From Chlorobiota bacterium (GTDB lineage Bacteria > Bacteroidota > Chlorobiia > Chlorobiales > Chlorobiaceae), in assembly GCA_016868665.1 (NCBI GenBank), contig VGGK01000016.1:1-52525 (forward strand): 52,525 nt of DNA. The letters run 5' to 3'. A program made the position numbers and the translations under genes. The notes below the pieces were generated by a model, which had not been told where the DNA came from, ran no database searches, and worked only from the letters and a program-made list of their open reading frames with translations. How positions within the stretch are numbered: the first letter of the stretch is position 1; each line of letters opens with the position of its first letter. This document shows positions 26,233 to 36,543 of the stretch, piece by piece.

Positions 26233-27324
26233 TCAGACGTTAAACCTGAAAACAATGACGTCGCCGTCTTTAACTATATAGTCGCGTCCTTCCGACCGGA
26301 GTTTGCCGGCCTCTTTCACTTTAAGTTCAGAGCCGAGTTCGATAAGATCCCGGTATGACATGACTTCGGCCCGGATGAACCCTTTTTCGAAATCGGAATG
26401 GATGGCGCCTGCGGCTTCGGGAGCTGCTGCGCCTTTGCGGATGGTCCAGGCATGGACCTCTTTTTCGCCTGCGGTGAAGTATGTCTGCAGGCCGAGCAGA
26501 TCGTAGGCAGTTCTGATGAGCCTGTCGAGGCCCGACATGTCGAGGCCGAGGCTTTCGAGGAATTCCGGGCGCTCCTCTTCGGGCAGTTCGGCGATTTCAG
26601 CTTCGGTTTTCGCGCTGATGATGAGCATTTTTGAGCCTGATCCGGCGGCAATTTCCTCCACCTGTCGGGTATAGGCGTTGCCGTCCGGCAGGTCTGATTC
26701 GGATACGTTGGCTGCGTAGAGAATGGGTTTGATGGTGAGCAGGAAGAACTGCCGGGCAAGTGCCCGTTCTTCCGGGGTCTGTATGATGTTCCTGGCGGGA
26801 ACGCCTTCGGAAAGTCCTGCGATGATGCGTTCGGCGAGATCGACCTGCTGAAGCAGCTCTTTTTCCTTTCGCGCGTTTTTCCGGAGCTTGTCGATCCTTC
26901 GTTCCATGCTGTCGAGATCGGCGAGCATGAGTTCGGTTTCAATGGTGGCGATATCATCGGCAGGATCGATTTTTCCTTCGACATGAATGATATTGCTGTC
27001 GTCGAAACAGCGAACGACATGCACGATGGCATCGACCTCCCTGATATGCGACAGGAACTGGTTGCCGAGGCCTTCCCCTTTGCTCGCTCCCCTGACCAGG
27101 CCGGCTATGTCTACGATTTCGAGCGTTGTCGGTACCAGGGTCGGCGTTTTGACGACTTCGGCGATCAGCGGCATCCTTTCGTCCGGAACGAGTACCGTGC
27201 CGACGTTGGGCTCGATGGTGCAGAACGGATAGTTCGCAGCCTCGGCCTGTTTGGCGGTTATTGCGTTGAAAAGTGTTGATTTTCCGACGTTCGGCAGACC
27301 GACGATCCCGCAGCGGAGAGACAT
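26233..27324 (-). CDS. ychF: Ribosome-binding ATPase YchF
   Basis: OBG-family P-loop protein that prefers ATP and binds ribosomes. The 363-residue product opens [20 protein letters not shown] (Walker A), then [31 protein letters not shown] (G3), a coiled-coil insert (about residues 135-170), and a C-terminal TGS domain ([20 protein letters not shown] and [11 protein letters not shown]). The start at 27324 is the family N-terminus; in-frame sequence extending to 27387 is not conserved. It diverges from cmk. Confidence 0.95.
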   Translation of the reverse strand: MSLRCGIVGLPNVGKSTLFNAITAKQAEAANYPFCTIEPNVGTVLVPDERMPLIAEVVKTPTLVPTTLEIVDIAGLVRGASKGEGLGNQFLSHIREVDAIVHVVRCFDDSNIIHVEGKIDPADDIATIETELMLADLDSMERRIDKLRKNARKEKELLQQVDLAERIIAGLSEGVPARNIIQTPEERALARQFFLLTIKPILYAANVSESDLPDGNAYTRQVEEIAAGSGSKMLIISAKTEAEIAELPEEERPEFLESLGLDMSGLDRLIRTAYDLLGLQTYFTAGEKEVHAWTIRKGAAAPEAAGAIHSDFEKGFIRAEVMSYRDLIELGSELKVKEAGKLRSEGRDYIVKDGDVIVFRFNV

Positions 27325-27400
27325 GGCAGCTATAGTGAAAAGAGGTGTTGGATGAATTCGCGCCCAACAGGCGCGGGTTGTTAACATGTAATCATTAAGT

Positions 27401-27429
27401 TTGGAAAAAGCAAATTTATTTTATAAAAT
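27401..27429 (+). promoter_or_regulatory. Candidate cmk promoter
   Basis: TTGGAA (27401-27406), a 17-base spacer and TAAAAT (27424-27429, within TATAAAAT) precede cmk by about 16 bases. The site is sigma-70-like and lies in the AT-rich part of the divergent ychF-cmk gap. Confidence 0.38.
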
Positions 27430-27445
27430 TGCAGGCTAAGTCAAA

Positions 27446-28159
27446 ATGCTTGTGAAACAGATATCGGGGAACAGACGCATCATCATCGCCATCGACGGCC
27501 CGGCGGCTTCGGGTAAAAGTACGACGGCCCGAAAGGTGGCCGAACAGCTGGGTTACACCTATATCGATACCGGCGCAATGTTCCGTTCCGTTACCCTGAA
27601 GGTACTGGAACTGGGCCTGATCGACCGCGTCAGGCTTCATCCCGATTCCATCGAACCGCTGCTGAAGGATATCGATATCACGTTCAACGACGACCGGATT
27701 TTTCTCGACGGAGCCGATGTTTCATCAGCCATAAGGGAGAACCGCGTAAGCCGGGAGGTGAGCTTTATCAGTTCGCTTGCTTCCGTACGGGAAAAGCTCC
27801 GGCTGCTGCAGCAGGAGATGGGCCGGCAGAAGGGTGTCGTGATGGATGGGCGGGATATCGGCACCGTCGTTTTTCCTGAGGCGGAACTGAAGATTTTTCT
27901 GATCGCAGACGCGCATGAACGGGCGAAACGGCGTTATGCCGAGCTTGCGGCAAAGGGGGCCTCAGGGAACGGCCTGCCGGATCTTGCCACCCTTGAAAAG
28001 GAGATCGTCGAGCGCGACAGGGCCGATGCCGAAAGGACTCTTGCCCCTCTGAAAAAGCATCCCGATGCGGTGGAGATCGACACGTCCACCCTCGGCATCG
28101 ATGAACAGGTGGCGATGGTTCTCGATCTTGCGATGCGGATTCCCGGATGCGGGAACTGA
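27446..28159 (+). CDS. cmk: Cytidylate kinase
   Basis: Phosphorylates CMP and dCMP using ATP. The 237-residue product has the P-loop [20 protein letters not shown] near residues 14-33, [53 protein letters not shown] and the lid-type segment RAKRRYAEL. The N-terminus [11 protein letters not shown] is slightly longer than usual. It sits 109 bp before rpsA, the common cmk-rpsA order. Confidence 0.95.
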   Translation: MLVKQISGNRRIIIAIDGPAASGKSTTARKVAEQLGYTYIDTGAMFRSVTLKVLELGLIDRVRLHPDSIEPLLKDIDITFNDDRIFLDGADVSSAIRENRVSREVSFISSLASVREKLRLLQQEMGRQKGVVMDGRDIGTVVFPEAELKIFLIADAHERAKRRYAELAAKGASGNGLPDLATLEKEIVERDRADAERTLAPLKKHPDAVEIDTSTLGIDEQVAMVLDLAMRIPGCGN

Positions 28160-28268
28160 TCCCGGATGTCAGGATTTTTTTGTTTGCAGTTCTATCAACC
28201 ATAAAACCGGGCGCTGAAATCTCTCGCGGCGCCGAGGGTAAATCACAAGAGAGGAAGGAAAACATTTA

Positions 28269-30029
28269 ATGGCAGAAACAGTAACGCTGGAGAAGAAGAT
28301 TCAGGAACGGCCTGCAAGAAAGAAGGTCAAGGTATTCGCGCACTACGAGCCGTCGGCACTTGCCGAGATGGAAAAGCTCTATACGAGCACGCTGAGCGAA
28401 ATCACCGAAGATGAAATCGTGAAGGGACGCATTGTCTCGATTTCCAACAAGGACGTCACCATCGACGTGGGATACAAGTCGGAGGGTATCGTTTCCCTGC
28501 TCGAGTTCCGCGACGAGGACGCCGAGGCAGTGAAAGTCGGCGATGAAGTGGAGGTCTATCTCGAGAATATCGAGGACAAGATGGGTCAGCTCATTCTTTC
28601 CAAGAAGAAAGCCGACGTCCTGAGAATCTGGGACAAGATTTACGATTCAATCGAAAACGATACCATCATCAGCGGCAAGATCATCAATCGCGTCAAGGGC
28701 GGCATGACGGTCTCTCTCTCCGGTGTGGAGGCCTTTCTTCCCGGTTCGCAGATCGATGTCAAGCCTGTGCGCGACTTCGACGCTCTCGTCGGCCAGACCA
28801 TGGACTTCAGGGTCGTCAAGATCAATCCCGTTACCCAGAACATCGTCGTCAGCCACAAGGTCATCCTCGAAGAGGAGTATGCTGCGCGGCGCGAGGAGAT
28901 GCTGGCCAATATCAAGGTTGGCATGGTGCTCGAAGGTACTGTCAAGAATATCACCGATTTCGGTATCTTCGTCGATCTCGGCGGTCTCGACGGCCTCGTG
29001 CACATCACCGATATCACCTGGGGTCGCATCAACCATCCTTCTGAAGTCGTCGAACTCGATCAGCCGATCAAGGTTGTTGTTGTCGGCTTCGATGAAAATA
29101 CCAAGCGTGTCTCGCTCGGTATGAAGCAGCTTGAGTCGCATCCCTGGGAAAATATCGAAATCAAATATCCTGTCGGTTCGAAAGCCAACGGCCGTGTGGT
29201 GTCAATCACCGATTACGGCGCATTCGTCGAGATCGAGAAAGGCATCGAAGGTCTGGTCCATATTTCAGAGATGAGCTGGACGCAGCATATAAAGCATCCG
29301 GGTCAGTTCGTCACTCTCGGCCAGGAGGTGGAGTGCGTGATCCTGAACATCGACAAGGATCATACCAAGCTTTCCCTCTCCATGAAACGGGTGAACGAGG
29401 ATCCGTGGATTGCGCTTTCCGAAAAATATGTTGAAGGTTCGCTGCATAAAGGTACCGTCAGCAATATCACCGATTTCGGCGTGTTCGTGGAACTTGAAGC
29501 AGGAGTCGACGGTCTTGTGCATATCTCCGATCTTTCCTGGACCAAGAAGATTCGCCATCCGAGCGAACTGGTGAAGAAAAATCAGGAGCTCGACGTCAAG
29601 GTGCTCAAGTTCGACGTCAATGCACGCCGCATAGCGCTCGGCCATAAACAGATCAATCCGGATCCGTGGGACGAATTCGAGCAGAAGTATGCCGTAGGCG
29701 CGGAAACTCCCGGCAGCATTTCGCAGATCATCGAGAAAGGCGTCATCGTTATCCTTCCCGGAGATGTTGACGGCTTTGTGCCGGTATCGCACCTGCTTCA
29801 GGGCGGCGTGAAGGATATTCATTCTTCGTTCGCCGTCGGCAATGACCTGCCGCTCCGGGTCATCGAGTTCGACAAGGAGAACAAGCGCATCATTCTTTCG
29901 GCCCTCGAGTATTTCAGGGACAAGAGCAAGGAGGAGATCGAAGCCTACCTGCAGGCACATCCGAACGAAAAGAAAGAGATCGAGGATGCAACCGCAGAGC
30001 TTGAGCCTCAGCCCAAAGGCAGCAAGTAA
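28269..30029 (+). CDS. rpsA: 30S ribosomal protein S1
   Basis: RNA-binding protein that helps mRNA dock on the 30S subunit. The 586-residue product has six S1 (OB-fold) domains starting near residues 47, 134, 223, 308, 393 and 480. Examples are [40 protein letters not shown] and [20 protein letters not shown]. Domains three to five are closest to the consensus, and one and two are the divergent ribosome-binding ones. The site GAGGAAGGA lies upstream of ATG 28269. A short CTCTC (28221-28225) could pair with GAGAG (28249-28253) next to it, a possible leader for S1 self-regulation (weak). A terminator follows. Confidence 0.97.
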   Translation: MAETVTLEKKIQERPARKKVKVFAHYEPSALAEMEKLYTSTLSEITEDEIVKGRIVSISNKDVTIDVGYKSEGIVSLLEFRDEDAEAVKVGDEVEVYLENIEDKMGQLILSKKKADVLRIWDKIYDSIENDTIISGKIINRVKGGMTVSLSGVEAFLPGSQIDVKPVRDFDALVGQTMDFRVVKINPVTQNIVVSHKVILEEEYAARREEMLANIKVGMVLEGTVKNITDFGIFVDLGGLDGLVHITDITWGRINHPSEVVELDQPIKVVVVGFDENTKRVSLGMKQLESHPWENIEIKYPVGSKANGRVVSITDYGAFVEIEKGIEGLVHISEMSWTQHIKHPGQFVTLGQEVECVILNIDKDHTKLSLSMKRVNEDPWIALSEKYVEGSLHKGTVSNITDFGVFVELEAGVDGLVHISDLSWTKKIRHPSELVKKNQELDVKVLKFDVNARRIALGHKQINPDPWDEFEQKYAVGAETPGSISQIIEKGVIVILPGDVDGFVPVSHLLQGGVKDIHSSFAVGNDLPLRVIEFDKENKRIILSALEYFRDKSKEEIEAYLQAHPNEKKEIEDATAELEPQPKGSK

Positions 30030-30054
30030 CCGCCTTCCGGCAGGAAAAAACCAG

Positions 30055-30090
30055 CAGAAAACCCTTCCTCTGCGGAAGGGTTTTCTGTTT
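30055..30090 (+). terminator. Terminator after rpsA (convergent with era)
   Basis: AGAAAACCCTTCC (30056-30068) pairs perfectly with GGAAGGGTTTTCT (30074-30086) around a TCTGC loop, closed by an outer C-G pair and followed by TTT. The A-rich left arm could also serve era on the other strand. Confidence 0.88.
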
Positions 30091-30145
30091 CCGGAAAAAC
30101 GTCCGCCAGGGTCGCCATTTTTTCCTGCTCGTTCGCGCCTTCCTT

Positions 30146-31063
30146 TCAGTACCCGTAGCTTTTCAGGAGATGCTGTTTTTTTCTCCAGTCCGGACGTACC
30201 TTGATGAAAATTTCAAGGAATACCGGGCGTCCCAGCAGCTCCTCGATGTCGCTTCTTGCGGCCTGGCCAAGTTTTTTCAGGGCGCTGCCGCGATTGCCGA
30301 TGAGAATCTGTTTCTGCGTATCGCGTTCGACGATGACCGAACAGCGGATGAGGTCTTTTCTGGAAGGATCGTTTTCGTGCTGCTCTCTGAATTCGTCGAT
30401 AACCACTTCCGTGGAGTATGGAACCTCTTTGCCGTATTGCAGAAAGATTTTTTCCCTGATGATTTCGGAGACGAAAAACCGTTCCGGAGCCGTGCTCAGC
30501 ATCTCTTCGGGGTAGAGCGGTTCATCCATGGGCAGAAAGGGAATAAGCGTGTCGATCAGCTTTTCAAGGCCGGTTCCCTCCTTTGCCGAAACGGATATGG
30601 CCGATAGTGGTGAAAATGTGTTCGATATCCAGGTTTCGATCTGCCGCTGCGTTTCGGGGCTGACCAGATCAGATTTGTTGAGTACGGCGACGACTGGTTT
30701 CGATGCGGGCCGTATCCATTTTTCGAAGAGTTCCGTAACGAAGTCGCGGTCGATATGCTCCGTTCCTTTGCCGTAGGGTATGAGAGCTATAACGATATCT
30801 GCTTCCTGGAGCGTCTGGCGGACGATGGAGAGCATGGATTCGTGAAGCTTCTGCTGCGGCCGCATGATGCCCGGAGTGTCAAGGAAGATTATCTGGCTGC
30901 GGTCGTCGTGATAGATGCCGGTTATTTTTTTTCTTGTAGTTTGTGGTTTAGGTGTTACAATAGAGAGTTTACAGTCAAGCAGCCTGTTCAGCAGGGTCGA
31001 TTTGCCTGCATTGGGCGGTCCGGCAATAACGGCGAAACCGCAGGAAAATACTGGTGTTTCCAT
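30146..31063 (-). CDS. era: GTPase Era
   Basis: Essential GTPase for 16S rRNA maturation and 30S assembly. It has the GTPase domain ([20 protein letters not shown], with [11 protein letters not shown] as switch I, FLDTPGIM as G3, and VLNKSDLV as G4) and a C-terminal KH domain ([20 protein letters not shown] near residue 230, then [14 protein letters not shown]-like [14 protein letters not shown]). I start at ATG 31063 (305 residues), the family N-terminus. The same frame stays open to 31558 but runs into the divergent rodA coding region and has no homology. Confidence 0.95.
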   Translation of the reverse strand: METPVFSCGFAVIAGPPNAGKSTLLNRLLDCKLSIVTPKPQTTRKKITGIYHDDRSQIIFLDTPGIMRPQQKLHESMLSIVRQTLQEADIVIALIPYGKGTEHIDRDFVTELFEKWIRPASKPVVAVLNKSDLVSPETQRQIETWISNTFSPLSAISVSAKEGTGLEKLIDTLIPFLPMDEPLYPEEMLSTAPERFFVSEIIREKIFLQYGKEVPYSTEVVIDEFREQHENDPSRKDLIRCSVIVERDTQKQILIGNRGSALKKLGQAARSDIEELLGRPVFLEIFIKVRPDWRKKQHLLKSYGY

Positions 31064-31159
31064 GATCGGGACAACGGTTGAATGGTGTCGGGTGCATCTC
31101 TGTGTACAATACAGAAATCCCTGCGGATGCTGAAGAAAAAGATGTAACGGAAGATGAGC

Positions 31160-32383
31160 ATGGAACAGCAAGGTAAACTCGATCTCTGGCTTCTGGGTTC
31201 GATGACCGGTCTGATCGTATTCGGTCTGATGGCCATTTACAGCGCCACAAACGGGGCTGGCGAGACCGTTCTGTTTTACCGGCAGCTGGCATGGGGGTGT
31301 ATAGGCGCCGTCGTGATGCTGTTCGTGTATTTCAACGATTACCGGTTTATCCGCGATAATTCCTATATCTTTTATGTCATAGGCGTGATACTGCTTGTGG
31401 CGGTACTTGTTTTCGGTAAGAAAATTGCCGGGCAGACAAGCTGGGTTCGCATAGGCTTTTTCAGCTTTCAGCCTTCTGAAATTGCAAAGATGACGACCAT
31501 TCTCGCACTGGCGCGATTTCTTTCGGACGATGAGACCGACATCCGTTCCATTCCCCATCTCGCGATAGCTCTTGCCATACCGATTTTTCCGGCGATGCTT
31601 GTCATGCTGCAGCCCGACATGGGCACGACCCTTACCTTTCTGTCATTTATTGCGCCGATGATCATTATGGCCGGTTTCAATTTCTATCTGCTTCTGTTAT
31701 TGGCCATTCCCGTCATGCTCATGCTCAGCGGCTTTTTCAATCTCTTTTTTATTTTCGGTTTGGCTCTGCTGCTGTTTGTTTTGCTTGTATACATGAAAAA
31801 AAAGGTTCATTTCCATCAGTTTGCGGTGACATCGGCCGGCCTTGCGGTTGCGTTGCTTACGCACCGTTTTGCTGCCGAAATTCTGAAGCCGCATCAGATG
31901 AAAAGGATTCAGACCTTTCTCGATCCCATGTCGGATCCCCAGGGAGCGGGTTATAATGCGCTTCAGGCGAAAATCGCCATCAGTTCGGGGGGATTATTCG
32001 GAAAGGGGTTTCTTGAGGGTACCCAGACCCAGCTTCGTTTTATTCCTGCACAGTGGACCGATTTTATTTTCTGCGTCATTGCCGAGGAGCTTGGTTTTAT
32101 TGGATCGGCTCTTCTGACAGGTTTCTTTCTTGTACTGATTCTGCGGTTCATTTCCATTGTTTTTTCTATCAAGAACCGGTTCGTCGAGCTGACTTTTGCC
32201 GGATATGCGGCTCTGCTGATGGTGCATGTCGTCATCAATATCGGCATGACGCTCGGTCTCATTCCGGTTATCGGTGTACCGCTGCCTTTCGTCTCTTATG
32301 GCGGTTCTTCGCTGCTGGGAAATATGATAATGGTTGCGCTTGGATTGAATTTCGTCAGGAACAGACGGAATATCGGGTATTGA
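31160..32383 (+). CDS. rodA: Rod shape-determining peptidoglycan polymerase RodA (SEDS family)
   Basis: Membrane glycosyltransferase that works with PBP2 in lateral cell-wall growth. It has about ten membrane helices, with the SEDS landmarks [20 protein letters not shown] near residues 258-278, [20 protein letters not shown] followed by FIGS, and the C-terminal [20 protein letters not shown] with VSYGGSSLL. At 407 residues it is a little longer than many RodA proteins because of loop insertions ([13 protein letters not shown]). GGAAG (31149-31153) abuts the ATG at 31154 but has good spacing to ATG 31160, so I start there. No PBP2 or mre gene is adjacent. Confidence 0.93.
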   Translation: MEQQGKLDLWLLGSMTGLIVFGLMAIYSATNGAGETVLFYRQLAWGCIGAVVMLFVYFNDYRFIRDNSYIFYVIGVILLVAVLVFGKKIAGQTSWVRIGFFSFQPSEIAKMTTILALARFLSDDETDIRSIPHLAIALAIPIFPAMLVMLQPDMGTTLTFLSFIAPMIIMAGFNFYLLLLLAIPVMLMLSGFFNLFFIFGLALLLFVLLVYMKKKVHFHQFAVTSAGLAVALLTHRFAAEILKPHQMKRIQTFLDPMSDPQGAGYNALQAKIAISSGGLFGKGFLEGTQTQLRFIPAQWTDFIFCVIAEELGFIGSALLTGFFLVLILRFISIVFSIKNRFVELTFAGYAALLMVHVVINIGMTLGLIPVIGVPLPFVSYGGSSLLGNMIMVALGLNFVRNRRNIGY

Positions 32384-32445
32384 ACGCTATTACTTCTGAC
32401 GCAGGGGGGGTTTCTTCGTTGTGTTTTTTTGGATATGAACGGGAT

Positions 32446-32483
32446 AAAACAGAATAAGCGCTATCATGCGCTTATTCTGTTTT
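32446..32483. terminator. Bidirectional terminator between rodA and the coiled-coil/HTH gene
   Basis: A perfect 16-bp inverted repeat, AAAACAGAATAAGCGC (32446-32461) against GCGCTTATTCTGTTTT (32468-32483), with a TATCAT loop. The A and T ends give U-tracts for both convergent genes. Confidence 0.93.
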
Positions 32484-32506
32484 GAATGATAAATCGTGAG
32501 AAATGG

Positions 32507-32962
32507 TTACCTGAGTTTGTAAACAAATCGTTTTCCTCCGGAACCGGCAGGGATGCGTTCCATTTCTTCATCCGACATACCGTATTTGTTAAGCCAGAGA
32601 CTTACCGTGGTGCTTTTGGTATTGAGCGCGTCGGCGATATCTTTGGGTTTGAATGCGCGGTCGGGATTCGATCGCAGAAGTTCCTTGATGGATGCGCCGA
32701 GCTGCCCTCTGGCGTATTTGGCCGTTCCAGTTGATGAAGGAACCGTTTCTTCAAGTCTCGGGAGGTTCTGCTCGAGTTTCCTCATAACTGCGGCAAGCTC
32801 GTCTTCAAGAGGTTTCATCTTTTCCTGGAACTGCTGATACATGAAGGCTATCTGTTCCTGGAGATTCTGTTTCTCTTTTACAAGAGATTGAAAATGATCG
32901 ATTTTCTGAACAAACAGATCATACTTGTCCGGAGATGTGGCATCTTTTTTCAGCATGTTCAT
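32507..32962 (-). CDS. Coiled-coil protein with C-terminal winged-helix/HTH domain, unknown function
   Basis: A 151-residue protein. Residues about 10-75 look like a long coiled coil (FVQKIDHFQSLVKEKQNLQE, QIAFMYQQFQEKMKPLEDEL, AAVMRKLEQNL), a short Ser/Thr linker follows, and residues about 90-150 form a helix-turn-helix (LGASIKELLRSNPDRAFKPK, DIADALNTKSTTVSLWLNKY) ending in a wing-like KRFVYKLR. The HTH resembles those of small DNA-binding regulators, and the coiled coil suggests dimers. It is monocistronic, with its own terminator. A TATCTTTG (33012-33019, minus strand) upstream may be its promoter -7 element. I do not recognise a named family. Confidence 0.78.
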   Translation of the reverse strand: MNMLKKDATSPDKYDLFVQKIDHFQSLVKEKQNLQEQIAFMYQQFQEKMKPLEDELAAVMRKLEQNLPRLEETVPSSTGTAKYARGQLGASIKELLRSNPDRAFKPKDIADALNTKSTTVSLWLNKYGMSDEEMERIPAGSGGKRFVYKLR

Positions 32963-33011
32963 ATAATGTCTTTGATGTCTTTTGGATTGAAATGATAATA
33001 GGATATGAATA

Positions 33012-33019
33012 CAAAGATA
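33012..33019 (-). promoter_or_regulatory. Possible -7 element TATCTTTG upstream of the HTH gene
   Basis: Read on the minus strand this octamer fits TAnnTTTG and is identical to the one before the barrel gene at 7771-7778. It lies 50 bases before the start codon. No TTTG lies at 19-base spacing (the nearest is 26 bases upstream), so support is moderate to weak. Confidence 0.28.
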
Positions 33020-33146
33020 AATATAATTTAATGGCGATATGTATGCAAACGGCTATGATGAGATTTTTGTTGCATGGTAATGATTCTATTCCTGTTCTTT
33101 ATTTTACATGATAAAAATTTTTGATACTACTATGACAGGAAGGCAT

Positions 33147-34496
33147 ATGCCGAGTGTTGCTGCAGTAACATTGGGATGTAAACTGAATTATTCGGAAACG
33201 TCGGCAATACTCGACAGACTTTCTTCCGAAGGATGGCGGATTTCTTCGATTGAAAACGGTGCGGATCTGATCATTGTCCATACCTGCGCGGTGACCGGAC
33301 AGGCGGAACAGAAATCCCGTCAGGCGATACGGCGCATGATCAGACGCAATCCCGGCAGCTGCGTGGTTGTTATCGGCTGCTATGCGCAGCTCCGCCCGGA
33401 ACATCTTGCGGACATTCGGGGCGTGCACGCCGTCCTCGGCAGCAATGATAAATTCACGATCGATTCTTATCTACATGCATTTGAAACCCGGCCCGATCCG
33501 CCTCTTGTGAGGGTTTCGTGCGTCCAGGAAAGCGCAGAGATTCATCCGGGGTACTCATTCGCCGGCAGTTATGCCGAGGCAAGGACGAGGGCTTTCCTGA
33601 AGATTCAGGACGGGTGCGATTACGGCTGTGCCTATTGCGCGATTCCTTTTGCGCGAGGCCGTTCGCGTTCACTGTCGCCGGACATGATTGTCGATCGGGC
33701 CCATGTTCTCGCGGCTGCCGGTTTTCGCGAAATCGTACTGACCGGCGTCAATATCGGCGATTATCGTTTCAATGGCGAGGGGCTTGCCGGATTGCTTCAG
33801 CGACTCGAAGCGGTGGCGGTCGAGCGGATAAGGATAAGTTCTCTTGAACCCGATATTCTCGATGATTCCCTGCTGCGGGTTGTCGCATCGTCGAAAATAA
33901 TTGCTCCGCATTTTCATGTTCCCTTGCAGGGCGGTTCGGACAGCGTTCTTAAGGCCATGGGGCGCCGCTACAGCGTCGAGGTTTTCAGGCATCGCATCAG
34001 AGCGGCCGTTGAAGCAATTCAGGATTGCGCCGTCGGCATCGATGTCATTGCAGGATATCCCGGCGAAACTCCGGAGGAGTTTCTGCAGATGTGCCATTTT
34101 CTTGAGGAGTTGCCGGCGGCTTATCTCCACGTGTTTTCATGTTCTGTCCGTCCCGGAACGCTGCTTGCGCATCAGGTGGCTGCCGGTCTGCGGGGCATTG
34201 TTCCTCCTTCGGAAGCTGATCGGAGAAGCAGGGAACTTATGGAACTCGACAAGCGCAAACGATCCGCTTTTGTTTCGCGTTTTACCGGAAAGGAGTGCTC
34301 CATACTTGTTGAGGAGTGCTCCGAAGAGCCGGGAGGAGCAGTAATATGCACCGGTTATACAGGAAATTATCTGCATGTTACGGCAGCGGCCGAGAGTGCT
34401 CCTGTCGATGCCCGAAGTCTGAAGGGCAGGGTACTCCGGGTGCTCGCCGGCGAGGCGGACAATGATTTGAATTTGAACGGGAGACTGTTATTTTAA
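33147..34496 (+). CDS. mtaB: tRNA t6A37 methylthiotransferase MtaB
   Basis: Radical-SAM methylthiotransferase that converts t6A37 to ms2t6A37 in tRNAs reading ANN codons. The N-terminal UPF0004 domain has its cluster cysteines in VTLGCKLNYSE, VHTCAVTG and VIGCYAQLRP. The radical-SAM core has the CxxxCxxC of QDGCDYGCAYCAIPFARGRS near residue 150, then LTGVNIGDY and RISSLEP, FHVPLQGGSDSVLKAMGRRY. A TRAM-like tail ends the 449-residue protein. I use ATG 33147 because AGGAAGG lies four bases upstream. An in-frame ATG at 33108 adds 13 residues without a ribosome-binding site. Confidence 0.92.
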   Translation: MPSVAAVTLGCKLNYSETSAILDRLSSEGWRISSIENGADLIIVHTCAVTGQAEQKSRQAIRRMIRRNPGSCVVVIGCYAQLRPEHLADIRGVHAVLGSNDKFTIDSYLHAFETRPDPPLVRVSCVQESAEIHPGYSFAGSYAEARTRAFLKIQDGCDYGCAYCAIPFARGRSRSLSPDMIVDRAHVLAAAGFREIVLTGVNIGDYRFNGEGLAGLLQRLEAVAVERIRISSLEPDILDDSLLRVVASSKIIAPHFHVPLQGGSDSVLKAMGRRYSVEVFRHRIRAAVEAIQDCAVGIDVIAGYPGETPEEFLQMCHFLEELPAAYLHVFSCSVRPGTLLAHQVAAGLRGIVPPSEADRRSRELMELDKRKRSAFVSRFTGKECSILVEECSEEPGGAVICTGYTGNYLHVTAAAESAPVDARSLKGRVLRVLAGEADNDLNLNGRLLF

Positions 34497-34550
34497 TACG
34501 TTTGAGTTCTTTCGCTTCTATTGCCCGCAACCTTTAAATCCATCTGCTCC

Positions 34551-35084
34551 ATGCATATCAAATCAAGAATCCGTTCGATTCCGGATTACCCGAAGAAAGG
34601 TATCATGTTTCGCGATATTACCACGCTTATCAAGGATCCGGTGGGTTTCCGCCTTGTGATCGACAGCCTCACACAGCACTATCTGCAGAACGGCGTCGAT
34701 TTCGATGCCATTGTCGGCATCGAGGCTCGCGGGTTCATTATCGGCGGGGCGCTCTCCTATACGCTGGGCAAGGGGTTCGTTCCTGTCAGAAAGCCGGGTA
34801 AGCTGCCTGCGGATGTCGTTTCGCAGGAGTATGATCTCGAGTACGGCAGCGACAGGATCGAAATCCACATGGATGCGCTGGAAAAAGGGAAACGGGTGCT
34901 GCTGGTCGATGATCTTCTTGCTACCGGCGGTACGGCTCTTGCCGCTGCTGCACTGGTTGAGAAGGTAGGCGGAGTTGTTGCCGAAATGGCATTCATCGTC
35001 AATCTGCCGGATGTCGGCGGAGAAAGGAAAATCAGGGAAAAGGGCTACAGCCTTTATTCGCTCACCGAGTTCGAGGGGGAATGA
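34551..35084 (+). CDS. apt: Adenine phosphoribosyltransferase
   Basis: Salvages adenine to AMP with PRPP. The 177-residue protein begins MHIKSRIRSIPDYPKKGIMF, then RDITTLIKDP, IVGIEARGFIIGGALSYTLG, FVPVRKPGKLP and the PRPP loop VLLVDDLLATGGTALAAAAL near residues 117-136. I use ATG 34551; an in-frame TTG at 34521 has no support. The antiporter gene follows six bases after its stop. Confidence 0.95.
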   Translation: MHIKSRIRSIPDYPKKGIMFRDITTLIKDPVGFRLVIDSLTQHYLQNGVDFDAIVGIEARGFIIGGALSYTLGKGFVPVRKPGKLPADVVSQEYDLEYGSDRIEIHMDALEKGKRVLLVDDLLATGGTALAAAALVEKVGGVVAEMAFIVNLPDVGGERKIREKGYSLYSLTEFEGE

Positions 35085-35090
35085 TATAAC

Positions 35091-36530
35091 GTGAGAAACC
35101 ATAAGTCTCTTGTTCTTTCCATCCTTACGGTACTGTTTCTGACGGTTTCCGGCAGTGCGCCGCTGTTTGCAGCCGAAGGCCATGCTGCGGCGGCCATGCA
35201 TCTGCCGCCGCTCTGGCTGGTTATCCCTTTCGTGCTTCTTCTGCTGATGATCGCGACCGGGCCGTTGTTTTATTCTCGCTTCTGGGAGCATAACTATCCC
35301 AGGGTCTCACTGGGGCTCGCCTCAGTCGTGGCGGTTTATTACGGGTTTATGATGGACCACGGATGGCATGTTCTCGAACATACTCTCGAGGAGTATCTTT
35401 CGTTTATCGCCCTGGTTTCATCGCTGTTTGTTGTTTCCGGCGGCATTCTCATCAGGATCGAGCGGCGTGGAACGCCGCTCGTGAACGGTATGTTGCTGGC
35501 GTTCGGTGCGGTACTTGCCAACCTTATCGGTACGACCGGTGCTTCGATGTTGCTTATAAGACCGTTCATGCGGATGAATGCGGGTCGCCTGAAGCCCTTT
35601 CATGTCGTGTTTTTTATTTTCATTGTCAGCAATATCGGCGGAGGGCTCACGCCGATAGGCGACCCTCCTCTTTTTCTCGGATTTCTCAAAGGGGTTCCTT
35701 TTTTCTGGGTGATATCGAAAGTGTGGCTGCCGTGGCTTCTGACGGTTATCTGCCTCGTCTCTGTATTCATGCTCCTCGATGCGAGGGCGGAAAGGTCGGA
35801 AGGAGCCGAAAAATCGGCGGAACGGGGGATTTCCATTATCGGTAAAACAAATTTCGTCTATCTCGGCGTCATAATCGTTTCGGTGTTCCTCGATCCTGCA
35901 GTTATCAGCGGATTTCCAAGTCTGCAGGAGCTTTTCCATCTGCCGCTCGGCATTCGTGAGCTGATCATGTTCGGTGTGGCCATAGCTGCATACAGGACAG
36001 CGAATCCCGACGCACTCGGCGGTAACGAATTCAACTTCGAGCCGATCAAGGAGGTCGCCTTCCTGTTTGTCGGTATTTTTGCGACCATGATTCCTGCTCT
36101 CGAACTCATAGGGGCATATGCCGCAACTCATGCGGCCGAGTTTTCTGTAACGACGTTTTACTGGATGACCGGCGCGCTTTCGGGAGTGCTCGACAATGCG
36201 CCGACCTATCTTAACTTTTTTGCCGGTGCGCTTGGAAAGTTCGGTCTCGATATGACCGATCCGCAGCATGTCATGGAGTTTGCCTCGGGCACGGCTTCGC
36301 CCATCGAGGGCGATGTGCAGTCAGGAGTCTATCTGATGGCGATTTCGATTGCCTCGGTGTTTTTCGGCGCAATGACCTATATCGGCAATGCCCCGAATTT
36401 CATGGTCAAGAATATCGCAGCCCAGTCAGGCGTCAATGTGCCTGATTTTCTTGAGTATGTCTATAAATATTCGGTGCCGCTGCTGATACCGGTTTTCGGC
36501 CTGCTCTGGTTCCTGTTTTTCAATTATTAA
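35091..36530 (+). CDS. nhaD: NhaD-type sodium/proton antiporter
   Basis: A 479-residue integral membrane protein of the ion transporter superfamily. After an apparent signal-like first segment (SLVLSILTVLFLTVSGSAPL) there are about 11-12 membrane helices. Conserved NhaD patterns include ALVSSLFVVSGGILIRIERR, LIGTTGASMLLIRPFMRMN, IVSNIGGGLTPIGDPPLFLG followed by FLKGVPFFW, and late SGVLDNAPTYLNFFAGALG. It expels Na+ (or Li+) in exchange for H+, useful for a marine or saline-adapted strain. GTG 35091 is used, with AGGGGGA about ten bases upstream inside the end of apt. Confidence 0.85.
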   Translation: MRNHKSLVLSILTVLFLTVSGSAPLFAAEGHAAAAMHLPPLWLVIPFVLLLLMIATGPLFYSRFWEHNYPRVSLGLASVVAVYYGFMMDHGWHVLEHTLEEYLSFIALVSSLFVVSGGILIRIERRGTPLVNGMLLAFGAVLANLIGTTGASMLLIRPFMRMNAGRLKPFHVVFFIFIVSNIGGGLTPIGDPPLFLGFLKGVPFFWVISKVWLPWLLTVICLVSVFMLLDARAERSEGAEKSAERGISIIGKTNFVYLGVIIVSVFLDPAVISGFPSLQELFHLPLGIRELIMFGVAIAAYRTANPDALGGNEFNFEPIKEVAFLFVGIFATMIPALELIGAYAATHAAEFSVTTFYWMTGALSGVLDNAPTYLNFFAGALGKFGLDMTDPQHVMEFASGTASPIEGDVQSGVYLMAISIASVFFGAMTYIGNAPNFMVKNIAAQSGVNVPDFLEYVYKYSVPLLIPVFGLLWFLFFNY

Positions 36531-36543
36531 CCATACCTGCGGT

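Noticed and set aside
31064-31558. N-terminal extension of era in the same frame
   Set aside because: The Era family start is at 31063. The extension crosses the divergent rodA coding region and shows no homology.
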